DNA of 64,000 nucleotides from an uncultured bacterium (GCA_900551245.1 URVC01000007.1:1-64000); one strand, 5' to 3'. Shown: positions 32,358-41,096, counted from the stretch's first letter. The notes: a model not told the origin generated them from the letters alone. Numbers and translations are program-made.

Positions 32358-33719
32358 ATGGAGCGTTTCCGGCGGAAATTTCAGGTTGCCAATCCGGCGT
32401 TCCACGCCGCCTGCCATGCGGTACGGAAGCTGAAGCAGGCCGGGTTCGAGGCCGGGCTGGTCGGCGGCTCCGTCCGCGATCTTCTGCTCGGCCGCCTGCC
32501 TGCGGATTACGATCTGGTGACCACCGCGGTGCCGGAGGTGCTGGCGGAACTCTTTCCCGGTCAGCGTTCGGTCGGGGTGAGCTTCGGCGTTTCGCTGATC
32601 GAGGTGGAGGGAATCCGGTTCGAAGCGGCGACTGCGCGGGAGGAGCGCAACTACCTTGACGGGCGCCATCCGGAACTGGTCCGCTACACCGATTCGCTGG
32701 AACTTGATATGGCGCGGCGCGATTTCACCGTCAATGCGCTCTGGTATGATCCGGAGACGGAAGAGGTGTGCGACTGCGTCGGCGGTGTCGCGGATCTGGA
32801 GCGGGGCGTTCTGCGGACGGTCGGCGACCCGGAGGAGCGTTTCCGCGAGGACTATCTGCGGATGTTGCGGGCGGTCCGGTTTGCGGCACGGCTGGGATTT
32901 GAACTTTCGCCCGGTACCCGGCGGGCGATTGCGGAACTCGCACCGCTGACTGCGGAACTTGCTCCGGAACGGGTTGCGGGGGAACTCACCCGGATGCTGA
33001 CCGGCCCCGCGCCGGACCGGGCCATGCGACTGTTGCTGGAGCTGGGGCTGCTGCGGGCCGTACTGCCGGAGGTCGCCGCGCTGGACGGCGTGGAGCAGCC
33101 GCCGCAGTTTCACCCGGAGGGGGATGTCTTCACCCATACGATGAAAATGCTTGCCCATATGGCGTATCCGGATGCCCGGCTGGCGTGGAGCGTCCTGTTG
33201 CACGATATCGCCAAACCGCAGACCCAATCGATCGACGAGACGGGGCGGATTCGATTTTTCGGTCACGAAAGCGAGGGGGCGGAGCTTGCGGGGCGGATTC
33301 TCGACCGGTTGCGCTTCTCTACGGCCGACCGTGAGGCGATCGTGCAGGCGGTGCGCGGCCATATGCGGTTTGCATCGGTGCGGGAGATGCGTGCGGCAAA
33401 ACTCCGCCGCCTGCTGGCGGATCCGAATTTTCCGCTGGAGCTGGAACTGCACCGGCTCGACTGCATCGCCTGTCACGGGTTTCTGGAGTGTTTCGTCTAT
33501 CTGCTCGATGAACTTGTCGAACGCCGGCGGCGCGGGGAGGAAACCGCTTTGCCGGAACGTTGGGTGACCGGGAAGAGCCTGATTGCCGCCGGGTGCCGTC
33601 CGGGGCCGGAGTTCGGGCCGTTGCTCGAATCGATCTACGACCGTCAGCTGGCGGGGGAGTTTGCCGGTCCGGCGGAGGCGCTGGCCGCGGGGGTGGCCGC
33701 GTGGAACAGCCCCACGTGA
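32358..33719 (+). CDS. CCA tRNA nucleotidyltransferase / poly(A) polymerase family protein with HD domain
   Basis: 453 aa from the ATG at 32358. Nucleotidyltransferase head: GGSVRDLLLGRLPADYDLVT with catalytic D50 and D52; RRDFTVNALWYD; EDYLRMLRAVRFAARL. An HD phosphohydrolase domain follows with H282-D283 in LLHDIAKP and HTMKMLAH. Family members add CCA to tRNA 3' ends or repair them. CCA-adding versus A-adding activity cannot be decided by eye. The upstream open frame does not look coding, which supports this start. Confidence 0.88.
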   Translation: MERFRRKFQVANPAFHAACHAVRKLKQAGFEAGLVGGSVRDLLLGRLPADYDLVTTAVPEVLAELFPGQRSVGVSFGVSLIEVEGIRFEAATAREERNYLDGRHPELVRYTDSLELDMARRDFTVNALWYDPETEEVCDCVGGVADLERGVLRTVGDPEERFREDYLRMLRAVRFAARLGFELSPGTRRAIAELAPLTAELAPERVAGELTRMLTGPAPDRAMRLLLELGLLRAVLPEVAALDGVEQPPQFHPEGDVFTHTMKMLAHMAYPDARLAWSVLLHDIAKPQTQSIDETGRIRFFGHESEGAELAGRILDRLRFSTADREAIVQAVRGHMRFASVREMRAAKLRRLLADPNFPLELELHRLDCIACHGFLECFVYLLDELVERRRRGEETALPERWVTGKSLIAAGCRPGPEFGPLLESIYDRQLAGEFAGPAEALAAGVAAWNSPT

Positions 33720-33726
33720 CGACAAG

Positions 33727-33757
33727 GAAAAACGGCGGCCGCAATTCGGGCCGCCGC
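33727..33757 (-). terminator. Intrinsic terminator of the small secreted protein gene
   Basis: GGCGGCC (33734-33740) / GGCCGCC (33749-33755); on the minus strand the stem is followed by GTTTTT. It lies between two convergent genes. Confidence 0.75.
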
Positions 33758-33786
33758 CGGGAAGGCTTTCGAAACGGAGGGGGAGA

Positions 33787-34347
33787 TTATCTGATCTCCA
33801 GATCCAGATCGGGATCGGCAAACCAGGCTTTCCCGGTGGATTTGCCGAGGTAGAAGGCGATGCCGAGAGTGGCCGCCCCCTGCGGAATCTGTTTGACGCG
33901 GAAGACGGTCTTGCGCTCCTGCCAGCCCTGCGTTCCCTTCATATTGACACCGTCCTTGTACATCAGCCGCTTGCCTTTGGCGTCGAAGAATGCGAGCGTC
34001 CCGAAGGCGACTCCGGTGACGTTTTCCGTCTTCTGCTTGTATTCCAGTTCAATAACCATCGTCTTGCCGGCGGGGATGGCCGGGAGATCGGAGACCTTGA
34101 CCAGCCGCTGCCAGACGCTGGGCCAGGTCTTGCCGCCGGTGGAGGAAAGAACAATGGCAAACTCATCTTTTTCCCCCGGAATGGGTTCCACTGCGACACT
34201 GTCGCCGGCTTTGGTCTGCACGGCCTTGGTCCAGCCGGTGAGCTTGCCGTTGGTTTCGACGAAGTCGGAATTCTGCACCGGCAGATCCATGGCGGCGAGA
34301 CCGAACGAAAATGCCGCCGCCGCGGCCATCACGAAAAGATGTTTCAT
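33787..34347 (-). CDS. Small secreted protein, carbohydrate-binding-like beta-sandwich
   Basis: 186 aa with a signal peptide (about 1-19, ...GLAA-MDL). Mature sequence has the CBM4/9-like pattern NSDFVETNGKLTGWTK, a central KTMVIELEYKQKT strand, and closing strands ending GKAWFADPDLDLEIR. No enzyme motif seen. The start at 34347 has AAGGAGA 8 nt upstream. Single-gene transcription unit with its own promoter and terminator. Probably an extracytoplasmic binding protein. Confidence 0.7.
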   Translation of the reverse strand: MKHLFVMAAAAAFSFGLAAMDLPVQNSDFVETNGKLTGWTKAVQTKAGDSVAVEPIPGEKDEFAIVLSSTGGKTWPSVWQRLVKVSDLPAIPAGKTMVIELEYKQKTENVTGVAFGTLAFFDAKGKRLMYKDGVNMKGTQGWQERKTVFRVKQIPQGAATLGIAFYLGKSTGKAWFADPDLDLEIR

Positions 34348-34454
34348 AGACAGATTCTCCTTAATGTTGCAGGGAAAATGCGGACGCCGCGGGCGCGATC
34401 TCACCTTCCCCGGAAAATCTTTTCTGCCCCCGGGCGAACGTTTCCCTTTTTTTA

Positions 34455-34483
34455 CTAATAGTGTCACATCGATCTTTTGTCAA
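34455..34483 (-). promoter_or_regulatory. Consensus promoter of the small secreted protein gene
   Basis: Minus strand: -35 TTGACA (34478-34483), 17-bp spacer, -10 TATTAG (34455-34460); leader of about 100 nt. Confidence 0.75.
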
Positions 34484-34518
34484 ATGCCCTGGGAAAAAAA
34501 GAGAAAACATTCCGGCTG

Positions 34519-34556
34519 AAAAAAACAGAACCACCGTGCTGTGCGGTGGTTCTGTT
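34519..34556 (-). terminator. Intrinsic terminator after the fumarase genes
   Basis: CAGAACCACCG (34526-34536) / CGGTGGTTCTG (34544-34554), 7-nt loop. On the minus strand it is followed by a run of T (34519-34525). Confidence 0.92.
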
Positions 34557-34583
34557 GGGAAACGCTGGTTTGCGGGAGGTCGT

Positions 34584-35114
34584 TCAACGGTAGAGCGAAT
34601 TCCCGGCGGCGTCGATTGCCACAACCAGAGGAAGGTTCTCCACCTCCAGCCGGTAGATTGCCTCCGGCCCGAGCTCGGGGAACGCTACGACGGAACAGGC
34701 ACGGATGCACCGGGCAATCAGCGCGCCCGCTCCTCCGGTGGCCGCGAAATAGACCGCGCCATACCGTTTCATGGCCTCCACGACTGCGGCCGACCGGTTT
34801 CCTTTGCCGATCATGCCGCGCAGGCCGCAATCCGCGATCAGCCGCGGCGAATAGGCATCCATCCGGCCGCTGGTGGTGGGCCCGGCACTGCCGATCACCC
34901 GCCCGGAAGGAGCGGGGCAGGGGCCGACAAAATAGAGCGCCTGTCCGTTCAGGTCAACCGGCAGGGGCTTCCCTTCGTCAAGCAGGGCGACCAGCCGGCG
35001 GTGAGCGGCGTCACGGCCGGTCCAGATGACGCCGGAGAGCCGGACCCGGTCGCCGCAACGCAGGGCGCGAATCTGCTCTTCTGTAAACGGCGTGGTAAGA
35101 GAAATGGTGTTCAT
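34584..35114 (-). CDS. Class I fumarase / tartrate dehydratase family, beta subunit
   Basis: 176 aa. Family blocks: RLSGVIWTGRDAAHRRL, PSGRVIGSAGPTTSGRMD, GMIGKGNRS, FAATGGAGALIA and ELGPEAIYRLEVENLPL. With the alpha subunit it forms an oxygen-sensitive [4Fe-4S] hydratase interconverting fumarate and malate, or a close analogue such as L-tartrate. Overlaps the alpha gene by four bases. Two-subunit architecture is usual in anaerobes. Confidence 0.9.
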   Translation of the reverse strand: MNTISLTTPFTEEQIRALRCGDRVRLSGVIWTGRDAAHRRLVALLDEGKPLPVDLNGQALYFVGPCPAPSGRVIGSAGPTTSGRMDAYSPRLIADCGLRGMIGKGNRSAAVVEAMKRYGAVYFAATGGAGALIARCIRACSVVAFPELGPEAIYRLEVENLPLVVAIDAAGNSLYR

Positions 35115-35965
35115 AACGTCACCTCCGCGTGTCTTGCCGCATGGCAGTTCAGATTGAGTGCAACCGGCATGCTGGCGATGTGACAGGGATGAAAATCGAT
35201 GTGAACCGCGAGGCTGGTGACGTCGCCGCCCAGCCCCTGCGGACCGACGCCGGTGGCGTTGATCTTTTCAAGAATCTCCCGTTCCAGAGCGGCGTAACGC
35301 GGATCCGGATTGGGCTGGCCGAGCGGACGAAGCAGAGCCCGTTTGGCCAGCAGTGCCGCTTTCTCCATGGTTCCGCCGATGCCGACCCCGACGATGGTGG
35401 GAGGGCAGGGATTGCCACCCGCGTTGCGGACGGTATCGACGACGAAGTTGACGACACCCTCTTTCCCGTCCGACGGTTTGAGCATCCGCACGGCTCCCAT
35501 ATTTTCCGAACCGCCTCCCTTGGGCGCGAGGACGATCCGCAGATGGTCGCCGGGGACGAGGTCCAGGTGAATCACCGGCGGCGTATTGTCAGTGGTGTTT
35601 TTCCGGTCGAAAAGGGGATCGTTGACGATCGATTTGCGCAGGTAGTGCTCCCGGTAGCCGCGCCGGGTGCCTTCGGTGAGCGCCTCCGTGAGCGTGCCGC
35701 GGTCGAGCCGCACCGCGTCGCCGAGTTCGACGAAGAAGACGGCGAATCCGGTGTCCTGACAGAGCGGCATCCGCTCCTCCCGGGCGATCCGGGCGTTTTC
35801 CAGATACTGGTCGAAGAAGTCACGGGCCGTTTCGCCGCGCTCTTCGGCCCGGCCGGTCCGGAGCGCCTCCAGAACGTCGGCCGGCAGGTCACAGGCGGCC
35901 TTGCCGCAGAGCTCGGCCACGGCCTCTGCAACGGCTTCAAAAGAGAGAATTCGAATGGGATTCAT
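35111..35965 (-). CDS. Class I fumarase / tartrate dehydratase family, alpha subunit
   Basis: 284 aa. Cluster-binding cysteines are visible in LCQDTGFAVFF, GNPCPPTIVGVGIGG and LNLNCHAARH; APKGGGSENMGAVRML and VGPQGLGGDVTSLAVHIDFHPCH complete the signature. The gene lies 20 bp downstream of the NptA-like transporter and is probably cotranscribed with it. Substrate preference (fumarate or tartrate) cannot be read from sequence alone; fumarate is favoured in this context. Confidence 0.92.
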   Translation of the reverse strand: MNPIRILSFEAVAEAVAELCGKAACDLPADVLEALRTGRAEERGETARDFFDQYLENARIAREERMPLCQDTGFAVFFVELGDAVRLDRGTLTEALTEGTRRGYREHYLRKSIVNDPLFDRKNTTDNTPPVIHLDLVPGDHLRIVLAPKGGGSENMGAVRMLKPSDGKEGVVNFVVDTVRNAGGNPCPPTIVGVGIGGTMEKAALLAKRALLRPLGQPNPDPRYAALEREILEKINATGVGPQGLGGDVTSLAVHIDFHPCHIASMPVALNLNCHAARHAEVTL

Positions 35966-35985
35966 GATATTCTGTCACTTGGTTG

Positions 35986-38436
35986 TTACAAGTTTACATA
36001 ATGCTTCTGAATTTCCGGAGTACGTTCTGCGATGTTGGAAAGGTGATCGCCGATCTTGGCGAGCTCGCCGAGCATCTCGATGAAGATCACTCCATTGGTC
36101 ATCGTGCAGTTGCCTTTGCGCAGCCGATCGATGTGGGCTGACTCAAATTTGTCGGCCATTTTGTTGATTTTCCGTTCGTCCTTGAGGGCGAATTTCACCA
36201 TGGCCGGATTGTCGCTGCCGAGCGCGTTGATGACATTTTTCGCCTGGTCATTGAGCACGTCCCACATCTTGCGGAGGTCTTTCCGGCCGGCTTCGGAGAG
36301 TTTTTTCTCATTTTTGACCAGCCGGCTGGTCAGCTGGAGAATCAATTCCGTATGATCGGCGATCCGTTCGGCGTCGTTGGTGCAGTGCATCAGCAGCGGG
36401 ACGAGTTCGGACTGCGGCTCCGTCAGCTGTTTGCGGGTGATCTGGACGAGGTAGGCGGTCACCTCCGCCTGCATTTCATCGATTCGCTCTTCGGCGGCGG
36501 CGAGCGCTTCGCACCGTTCTTTGTCCGACACGCCCGGGAGGAACTGTTTGTTGACCGCCTCATCGACCATGGCCCAGGCGTCCTTGACCATCTTGCGGAT
36601 GGCGGTGACCGTCTGTTTGAGTGCGATGGAGGGGGTGTTCAGAAGGCCGGGTTCCAGCATTTTGATTTTGATCTTGCTGTCGTGGGGAATCGGCAGCAGC
36701 CAGTTGCACAAGCTGGCGAACTGCTTCAGGAAGGGCAGCAGCACAATCACCACCGTGACGTTGAAGAAGGTGTGCGCCATGGCGATATGACGCTCGACGT
36801 TCTGCGGAATCGCCGCAAACACATCGCCCGGGGTGATGGCGTTGATGAAATAGAGGAACACCGGAATCCGTTCCGACCCATAGGGCACGTAGAAGAGGAT
36901 CAGCATCAGCACGACGCCGAAGACGTTGAACAGGGTATGGGCGAGTGCCGCCTGTTTGGCCACCCGGTTGGCGGCGGCCGCGGCCAGCATGGCGGTGATG
37001 GTCGTGCCGATGTTGGTTCCGAGCAGGAGGGGGACCGCGGTGTAGAAGTTGATGAGACCGCTGCCGGCGAGGGCGAGCACGATACCCATCGCGGCGGAGC
37101 TGGACTGGATCAGCACCGTGGCGGCGATGCCGATGCCGATCGCGCCGAGCACTGCGCCGAGCGGCATCCAGCTCCCCGGCTCAGCGGGCATGCAGTCGAA
37201 CGCCTTGAAGAACTCTTTGAAGCTCGGGAAATCCCCGAGGACGCGCAGTTCATCACTCATCATGGTCATGCCGTAGAAGAGCAGACCGAATCCGAGCAGT
37301 GTTTCGCCCCACCCGTTGATTTCGCGTTTTTTCGACAGCGTGATGAGAAATCCGAGCGTGATCGCCGGAAGCGCGAGTCCGGAGAGGTTGAAGGAGATGA
37401 TCTGCGCGGTGACGGTCGTCCCCACGTTGGCGCCGAAGATGATGCCGATGGCCTGGGTGAGGGTGAGGAGTCCGGCGTTGATGAATCCGATCACCATCAC
37501 CGTGGTGGCGCTGGAGGACTGGATGACCGCGGTGACCAGAGTCCCCGCCAGCACGGCGACGATGCCGTTCCGGGCGAAGAACTGGAGGATTTTCTTCATA
37601 TTCTCGCCGGCGACCTTCTGAATGCCGTCGCCCATGAGCTTCATACCGAAGATGAAGAGGGTGAGGCCGCCGAGCACGGCGATGACGACGGCCCACAGAT
37701 TGAAGCCGAGCAGTTTGATGGTTTTGCTGCGGATCAGGAACCCGGCATCGGGATCCACCACTTCAATGCCGACCTGGTAGATGCCGGTTTTCTGGCCGAG
37801 TTTGACGCTGGTTTTCGCGACGCCGCGTTCATCGGTCACGACGGTGGGAGAGAGGATGGAGGCGTTGCTGGTCGCTCCTTCGCTGGTGGCGAGCAGCTTG
37901 AAGTTCACGGGAACTCCGGCGGCGGGCTTATTGTCCTTCTGAAGTCTCACTTCGACGGAGTTGTCGCCGATTGTTCCGGTGCGGTACTCCTCTTCGTCAC
38001 CTTTGATCTGCATGCCGGAGATCAGCCGGAGGGTGACGCTCTTGCTCTCGAATCCGACTGGAATGATTTTGAGATACTGGTCGCCGGTTTTCTGCCCGGC
38101 GCGGACCTTCGCCGCCGCCAGGCCGCCGGCGTCGCTGATGGTTTCCGCCGGAGTCACGACAAGATCGGAGCCGTCGACCGGCACGAAGAGGACCTTTACG
38201 CCGCCGACCGGGGCGCGGCTGCCTTTGCCGCCCAGCAGGCCGGGAACTTGCGGCCCGAGCAGTTCGATGCGGATTTCCCGGGGGAATTCCCGCCCGGGCA
38301 GAGCGCACTGTTCATCTCCCTGCATGATTCTCACTAGATCGACGGTGTGTTCACCGCGGTCGGAGCACCCGGCGAGGAGTGCGGTGAGCGCGAGAAACAG
38401 TATGGCAACGGCGCCAAAGCGGGTGCGAAACAGCAT
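35986..38436 (-). CDS. Lipoprotein-Ig-like/Na-Pi cotransporter (NptA-like)/PhoU fusion
   Basis: 816 aa. A lipoprotein signal with LLAGC (C24) is followed by about 220 extracytoplasmic residues holding two Big-1-like repeats (DAGGLAAAKVRAGQKTG and DERGVAKTSVKLGQKTG). From W248 the Na/Pi cotransporter core begins, with both QSSSA motifs (Q306-A310 and Q444-A448) and GANVGTT / GTNIGTT. The last 200 residues are PhoU-like helical repeats. NptA-type carriers are common, but the lipidated Ig-like head is unusual. The start at 38436 is set by AGGA and by the lipobox position. First gene of an operon with the fumarase subunits. Confidence 0.85.
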   Translation of the reverse strand: MLFRTRFGAVAILFLALTALLAGCSDRGEHTVDLVRIMQGDEQCALPGREFPREIRIELLGPQVPGLLGGKGSRAPVGGVKVLFVPVDGSDLVVTPAETISDAGGLAAAKVRAGQKTGDQYLKIIPVGFESKSVTLRLISGMQIKGDEEEYRTGTIGDNSVEVRLQKDNKPAAGVPVNFKLLATSEGATSNASILSPTVVTDERGVAKTSVKLGQKTGIYQVGIEVVDPDAGFLIRSKTIKLLGFNLWAVVIAVLGGLTLFIFGMKLMGDGIQKVAGENMKKILQFFARNGIVAVLAGTLVTAVIQSSSATTVMVIGFINAGLLTLTQAIGIIFGANVGTTVTAQIISFNLSGLALPAITLGFLITLSKKREINGWGETLLGFGLLFYGMTMMSDELRVLGDFPSFKEFFKAFDCMPAEPGSWMPLGAVLGAIGIGIAATVLIQSSSAAMGIVLALAGSGLINFYTAVPLLLGTNIGTTITAMLAAAAANRVAKQAALAHTLFNVFGVVLMLILFYVPYGSERIPVFLYFINAITPGDVFAAIPQNVERHIAMAHTFFNVTVVIVLLPFLKQFASLCNWLLPIPHDSKIKIKMLEPGLLNTPSIALKQTVTAIRKMVKDAWAMVDEAVNKQFLPGVSDKERCEALAAAEERIDEMQAEVTAYLVQITRKQLTEPQSELVPLLMHCTNDAERIADHTELILQLTSRLVKNEKKLSEAGRKDLRKMWDVLNDQAKNVINALGSDNPAMVKFALKDERKINKMADKFESAHIDRLRKGNCTMTNGVIFIEMLGELAKIGDHLSNIAERTPEIQKHYVNL

Positions 38437-38516
38437 AGTAAATCCTGGGCTGGAATTGATGTTCCGGATGCTCCGCACAGTCCGGCGGGAAAATCATCCT
38501 GACGGTCACTTCATTA

Positions 38517-38545
38517 AATATAGTGCCGAAATGCGAGGATCTCAA
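38517..38545 (-). promoter_or_regulatory. Promoter of the transporter-fumarase operon
   Basis: Minus strand: -35 TTGAGA (38540-38545), 17-bp spacer, -10 TATATT (38517-38522). Confidence 0.7.
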
Positions 38546-38576
38546 GTCTTTTCGCGAAGTTTAAGCAGATAAATTC

Positions 38577-38605
38577 TTGCAAAAAGCCCGGAGAAGTGCT
38601 ATCGT
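38577..38605 (+). promoter_or_regulatory. Promoter of the ols operon
   Basis: -35 TTGCAA (38577-38582), 17-bp spacer, -10 TATCGT (38600-38605); predicted start near 38612, leaving a leader of about 100 nt or more before olsB. Confidence 0.55.
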
Positions 38606-38611
38606 TTATCA

Positions 38612-38698
38612 ATGGTAGCAAAGGCGTACCGCGGAGAGCTGACGCGCCGGTTGGGAATCCGGAGTTGTCCGGCGGAGGCGGCCTTTACCATGAAGTGA
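38612..38698 (+). other. Structured ols leader / possible leaderless 28-codon ORF
   Basis: An ATG at the predicted transcription start opens 28 codons ending TGA at 38696-38698, beginning MVAKAYRGELTRR and ending AAFTMK. The same stretch can fold: GGT..AAAGGC near its start pairs with GCCTTTACC near its end (38681-38689), enclosing CGCCGG/CCGGCG. It could be a leader peptide, a structured regulatory leader or neither. No known riboswitch was recognised. Confidence 0.3.
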
Positions 38699-38738
38699 AA
38701 AAATGCGTCTCCGGTCGGCGGGGGCGATTGAGGAGAAA

Positions 38739-39521
38739 ATGCAGTTGGAGACGGCAGAGATGAATTTGATCCACGGGGGGCCGGTGCTGGCGGAGAGTCG
38801 CAGGTTTCTGGTGAAACTTGCGGAAACTTCCGCGGAACTGGAGCAGGCGTTCCGACTTCGATATGAGGTGTTCAAACTGGAGCAGGGGCGGATGGCCTCG
38901 CTCCAGAGCCGGATTGACCGGGATGAGTTCGACGATTACTGTTCCCATCTGCTGGTGATCGACCGGGAGACCGGGCGGGTGGTCGGGACCTATCGGATGC
39001 AGTTCGGCACGACCGCTCTGGCCGGGAGGGGATTTTATTCCGAGCAGGAATATGAGATCTCCGGACTCCGCGAGCTTGCCGGAAAGGTGCTGGAGGTCGG
39101 CCGCTCCTGTGTGGATCCGGCGTTCCGTTCCGGAGCGGTGGTCGCGATGCTGTGGGAGGGGATTGCAGAGGCACACCGCCGGGCGGGATTCCGCTACATG
39201 CTCGGCTGCGTCAGTCTGGAGCACACCAACGGCGCGATCGGCTGGGCGCTCTACGAGGAGTTGCGGCGCTCCGGGCAGCTCACGACGGCGATTGCCGCCA
39301 CGCCCCGGGCCGGGTTTGAACTGGCCCGCCCGTCGGAGCAGGAAATTGCTGCAGTCGATCTGCGGCGGGAGGTTCCGCCGCTGTTCAAAGGGTACCTGCG
39401 GATCGGCGCGAAGGTGGCCGGTGTGCCGGTGCTGGATCGCGAATTCGGTTCGATCGACTATCTTGTCTGGTTTGATTTTGCGGAACTTCCGGATAAATAT
39501 GTGAAACACTTCAACGTGTGA
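38739..39521 (+). CDS. olsB: OlsB-like ornithine-ACP N-acyltransferase (GNAT fold)
   Basis: 260 aa. Pattern of the OlsB/Acetyltransf_5 family: FRLRYEVFKLEQG, DEFDDYCSHLLVID, VVGTYRMQFGTTALAGRGFYSEQEYEI, EVGRSCVDPAFRSGAVVAMLWEGI, CVSLEHTNG, PPLFKGYLRIGAKVAG and an IDYLVWFDF end. OlsB makes lyso-ornithine lipid from ornithine and 3-hydroxyacyl-ACP. GAGGAG lies just before the ATG at 38739; an in-frame ATG at 38703 is possible. Followed at once by a PlsC-type acyltransferase, the standard olsBA arrangement. Confidence 0.82.
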   Translation: MQLETAEMNLIHGGPVLAESRRFLVKLAETSAELEQAFRLRYEVFKLEQGRMASLQSRIDRDEFDDYCSHLLVIDRETGRVVGTYRMQFGTTALAGRGFYSEQEYEISGLRELAGKVLEVGRSCVDPAFRSGAVVAMLWEGIAEAHRRAGFRYMLGCVSLEHTNGAIGWALYEELRRSGQLTTAIAATPRAGFELARPSEQEIAAVDLRREVPPLFKGYLRIGAKVAGVPVLDREFGSIDYLVWFDFAELPDKYVKHFNV

Positions 39522-39533
39522 GAAACGGGACTC

Positions 39534-40295
39534 ATGGCACTGATTCGACGGCTGGTGCGGGCGTTGCTGCTCCTATTCTGGTTCCTCATCCTGACGGTAT
39601 GGGTGGCTCTGGTCAACCGGAAGAAAGGTTGGGACGGGGTGGCGAAAGCGGCGGCCTGGACCCGGCTCTGGGCGCGAGGCAGTGCGCGGATTGCCGGCCA
39701 CAAAATCACCGTCTACGGAAATCCGGAGGCGTTTGAGGGCGGTCTGATCGTCGGCAACCACCAGGGATACCTTGACATTGTGGCGCATGCATCAATTTTC
39801 CGCATTCGTTTCGCGCCGAAAAAAGAGATTCGTTCCTGGCCGTTTCTCGGATTCATGATCAGCCTGAACCGCCCGGTCTGGATCGACCGGAAGTCCCGGC
39901 AGAAATCGAAGGAGGCCGCCGAAGAGATGGAGGCGACCATGCAGAACGGCATTGCCATGCTGGTTTATCCGGAGGGCACCAGCACCGATGGCCAGCACGG
40001 ATTGCTGCCGTTCAAGTCGACGCCGTTTGAGGCGGCCGCGGAACTCGCTCTGCCGATTCAGCCGACCTTGCTCTTTTACGAAGGGGTGCCGAAACAGACG
40101 GAGCCGCTCGCCTGGTACGGTGATCAGGAGCTGCTGCCGCATGTCTGGCGCATTCTCGGGCTGAAGGAGATCAAAATGCGGGTTTACGTTCTGCCGGTGG
40201 TGCATCCGGAGCCGGGTGAGGATCGCAAGGCGCTGGCGCTTCGCGTACACGATCTGATGGAGAGAGAGTATTGGAGGGTCAAGGACGATGTCTAA
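39534..40295 (+). CDS. olsA: OlsA/PlsC-type acyltransferase
   Basis: 253 aa. An N-terminal hydrophobic anchor (9-27), then acyltransferase motif I NHQGYLD (N75-H76-D81) and motif III YPEGTS (145-150). As second gene after olsB it most likely O-acylates lyso-ornithine lipid; a role as 1-acyl-glycerol-3-phosphate acyltransferase is the alternative. Membrane-associated on the cytoplasmic face. Confidence 0.82.
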   Translation: MALIRRLVRALLLLFWFLILTVWVALVNRKKGWDGVAKAAAWTRLWARGSARIAGHKITVYGNPEAFEGGLIVGNHQGYLDIVAHASIFRIRFAPKKEIRSWPFLGFMISLNRPVWIDRKSRQKSKEAAEEMEATMQNGIAMLVYPEGTSTDGQHGLLPFKSTPFEAAAELALPIQPTLLFYEGVPKQTEPLAWYGDQELLPHVWRILGLKEIKMRVYVLPVVHPEPGEDRKALALRVHDLMEREYWRVKDDV

Positions 40296-41082
40296 AATCG
40301 AAAAGCTGTATCGCGGTACGCTGGCCGCGTGGGGGATGCTGATCGACTTCCCGCTGCCGGAATATTTCCGGTTGCAGTTGAAGCACGGTGCCGATGCGCT
40401 TTCCACGGCCTGCGGCTTCCCTCTGGTCGGATTGGCGGTGGGCGTGCTGCTGGTGATTGTGGCGGGGTTTTGCTGCGTGGTGTTCAACCCGGTGGGCGGG
40501 AGCATCGTCTTCGCGTTGCTGGCGGCGGCATTCCTGGAATTCAAGGACTCCGGGCGGGGAGCTTCGCTGCTCGGCTCTTTCTTCCTGCTCCGGTTGCGGG
40601 GAGTTCCGACGGTGGAGGCGCTTCCCCGGCTCAATTCCGACATTGCCGCGCTCAACAATGTGGCGGCGGGACTTTTTCTCGGACTGCTTGAAGCGTTGAA
40701 AATCTGTTTTCTGTTCCTGCTCTGCTTCTTTCATGCCAAGTTGTGGATTGTGGCGGTGCTCGTCGGCGCCTTTTTCGTGCAGGCGTTTCTGGCGCTGCAG
40801 CCTGCGGCGGGGGGAGCTCCTCCGCTCCTGCCGGTTGCGCCGGAGAGCCGGATGCGGCTCTGGCGCATTCTGGTGGTGTTGTACGTCGTGATGATGCTCG
40901 CATTTCCGGTCGGGATGATCGGAGCCGGCGCGGCGGTCTACTTCTGCGCGACCGGATTTGCAAAATATTTCGAGCGTTGCAGTGACGGGATCACCTCTGA
41001 TCTCATCACGCTGGCCGGCGCCGTGACGGAGCTTCTCCTGCTCCTCGTCGGCATTCTTCTGGCTCTGCACCTGCCGGCGTAG
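40288..41082 (+). CDS. Polytopic membrane protein, degenerate CobS-like
   Basis: 264 aa with about six membrane segments. The N-terminal FPLVGLAVGVLL (44-55) and C-terminal SDGITSDLITLAGAVTELLLLL (232 onward) resemble the start and the GG.TGD..GA..E end of cobalamin-5-phosphate synthase CobS. The Asp-rich LHLDGLADTxDG motif expected after the first segments is replaced by FLEFKDSGRGASLLG. Enzyme activity of the CobS type is therefore doubtful. The gene overlaps olsA by 8 bp, pointing to lipid metabolism instead of cobalamin. No other cobalamin gene is in view. Confidence 0.5.
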   Translation: MSKIEKLYRGTLAAWGMLIDFPLPEYFRLQLKHGADALSTACGFPLVGLAVGVLLVIVAGFCCVVFNPVGGSIVFALLAAAFLEFKDSGRGASLLGSFFLLRLRGVPTVEALPRLNSDIAALNNVAAGLFLGLLEALKICFLFLLCFFHAKLWIVAVLVGAFFVQAFLALQPAAGGAPPLLPVAPESRMRLWRILVVLYVVMMLAFPVGMIGAGAAVYFCATGFAKYFERCSDGITSDLITLAGAVTELLLLLVGILLALHLPA

Positions 41083-41096
41083 CCGGTGGAACCTTC

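Noticed and set aside
36352..38337. 661-codon plus-strand frame
   Set aside because: Antisense to the NptA-like fusion; Asp/Glu/His-rich translation typical of the complement of a membrane-protein gene.
38612..38698. Known riboswitch in the ols leader
   Set aside because: Compared mentally with c-di-GMP, SAM, cobalamin, THF and ZTP class cores; no conserved core could be matched.
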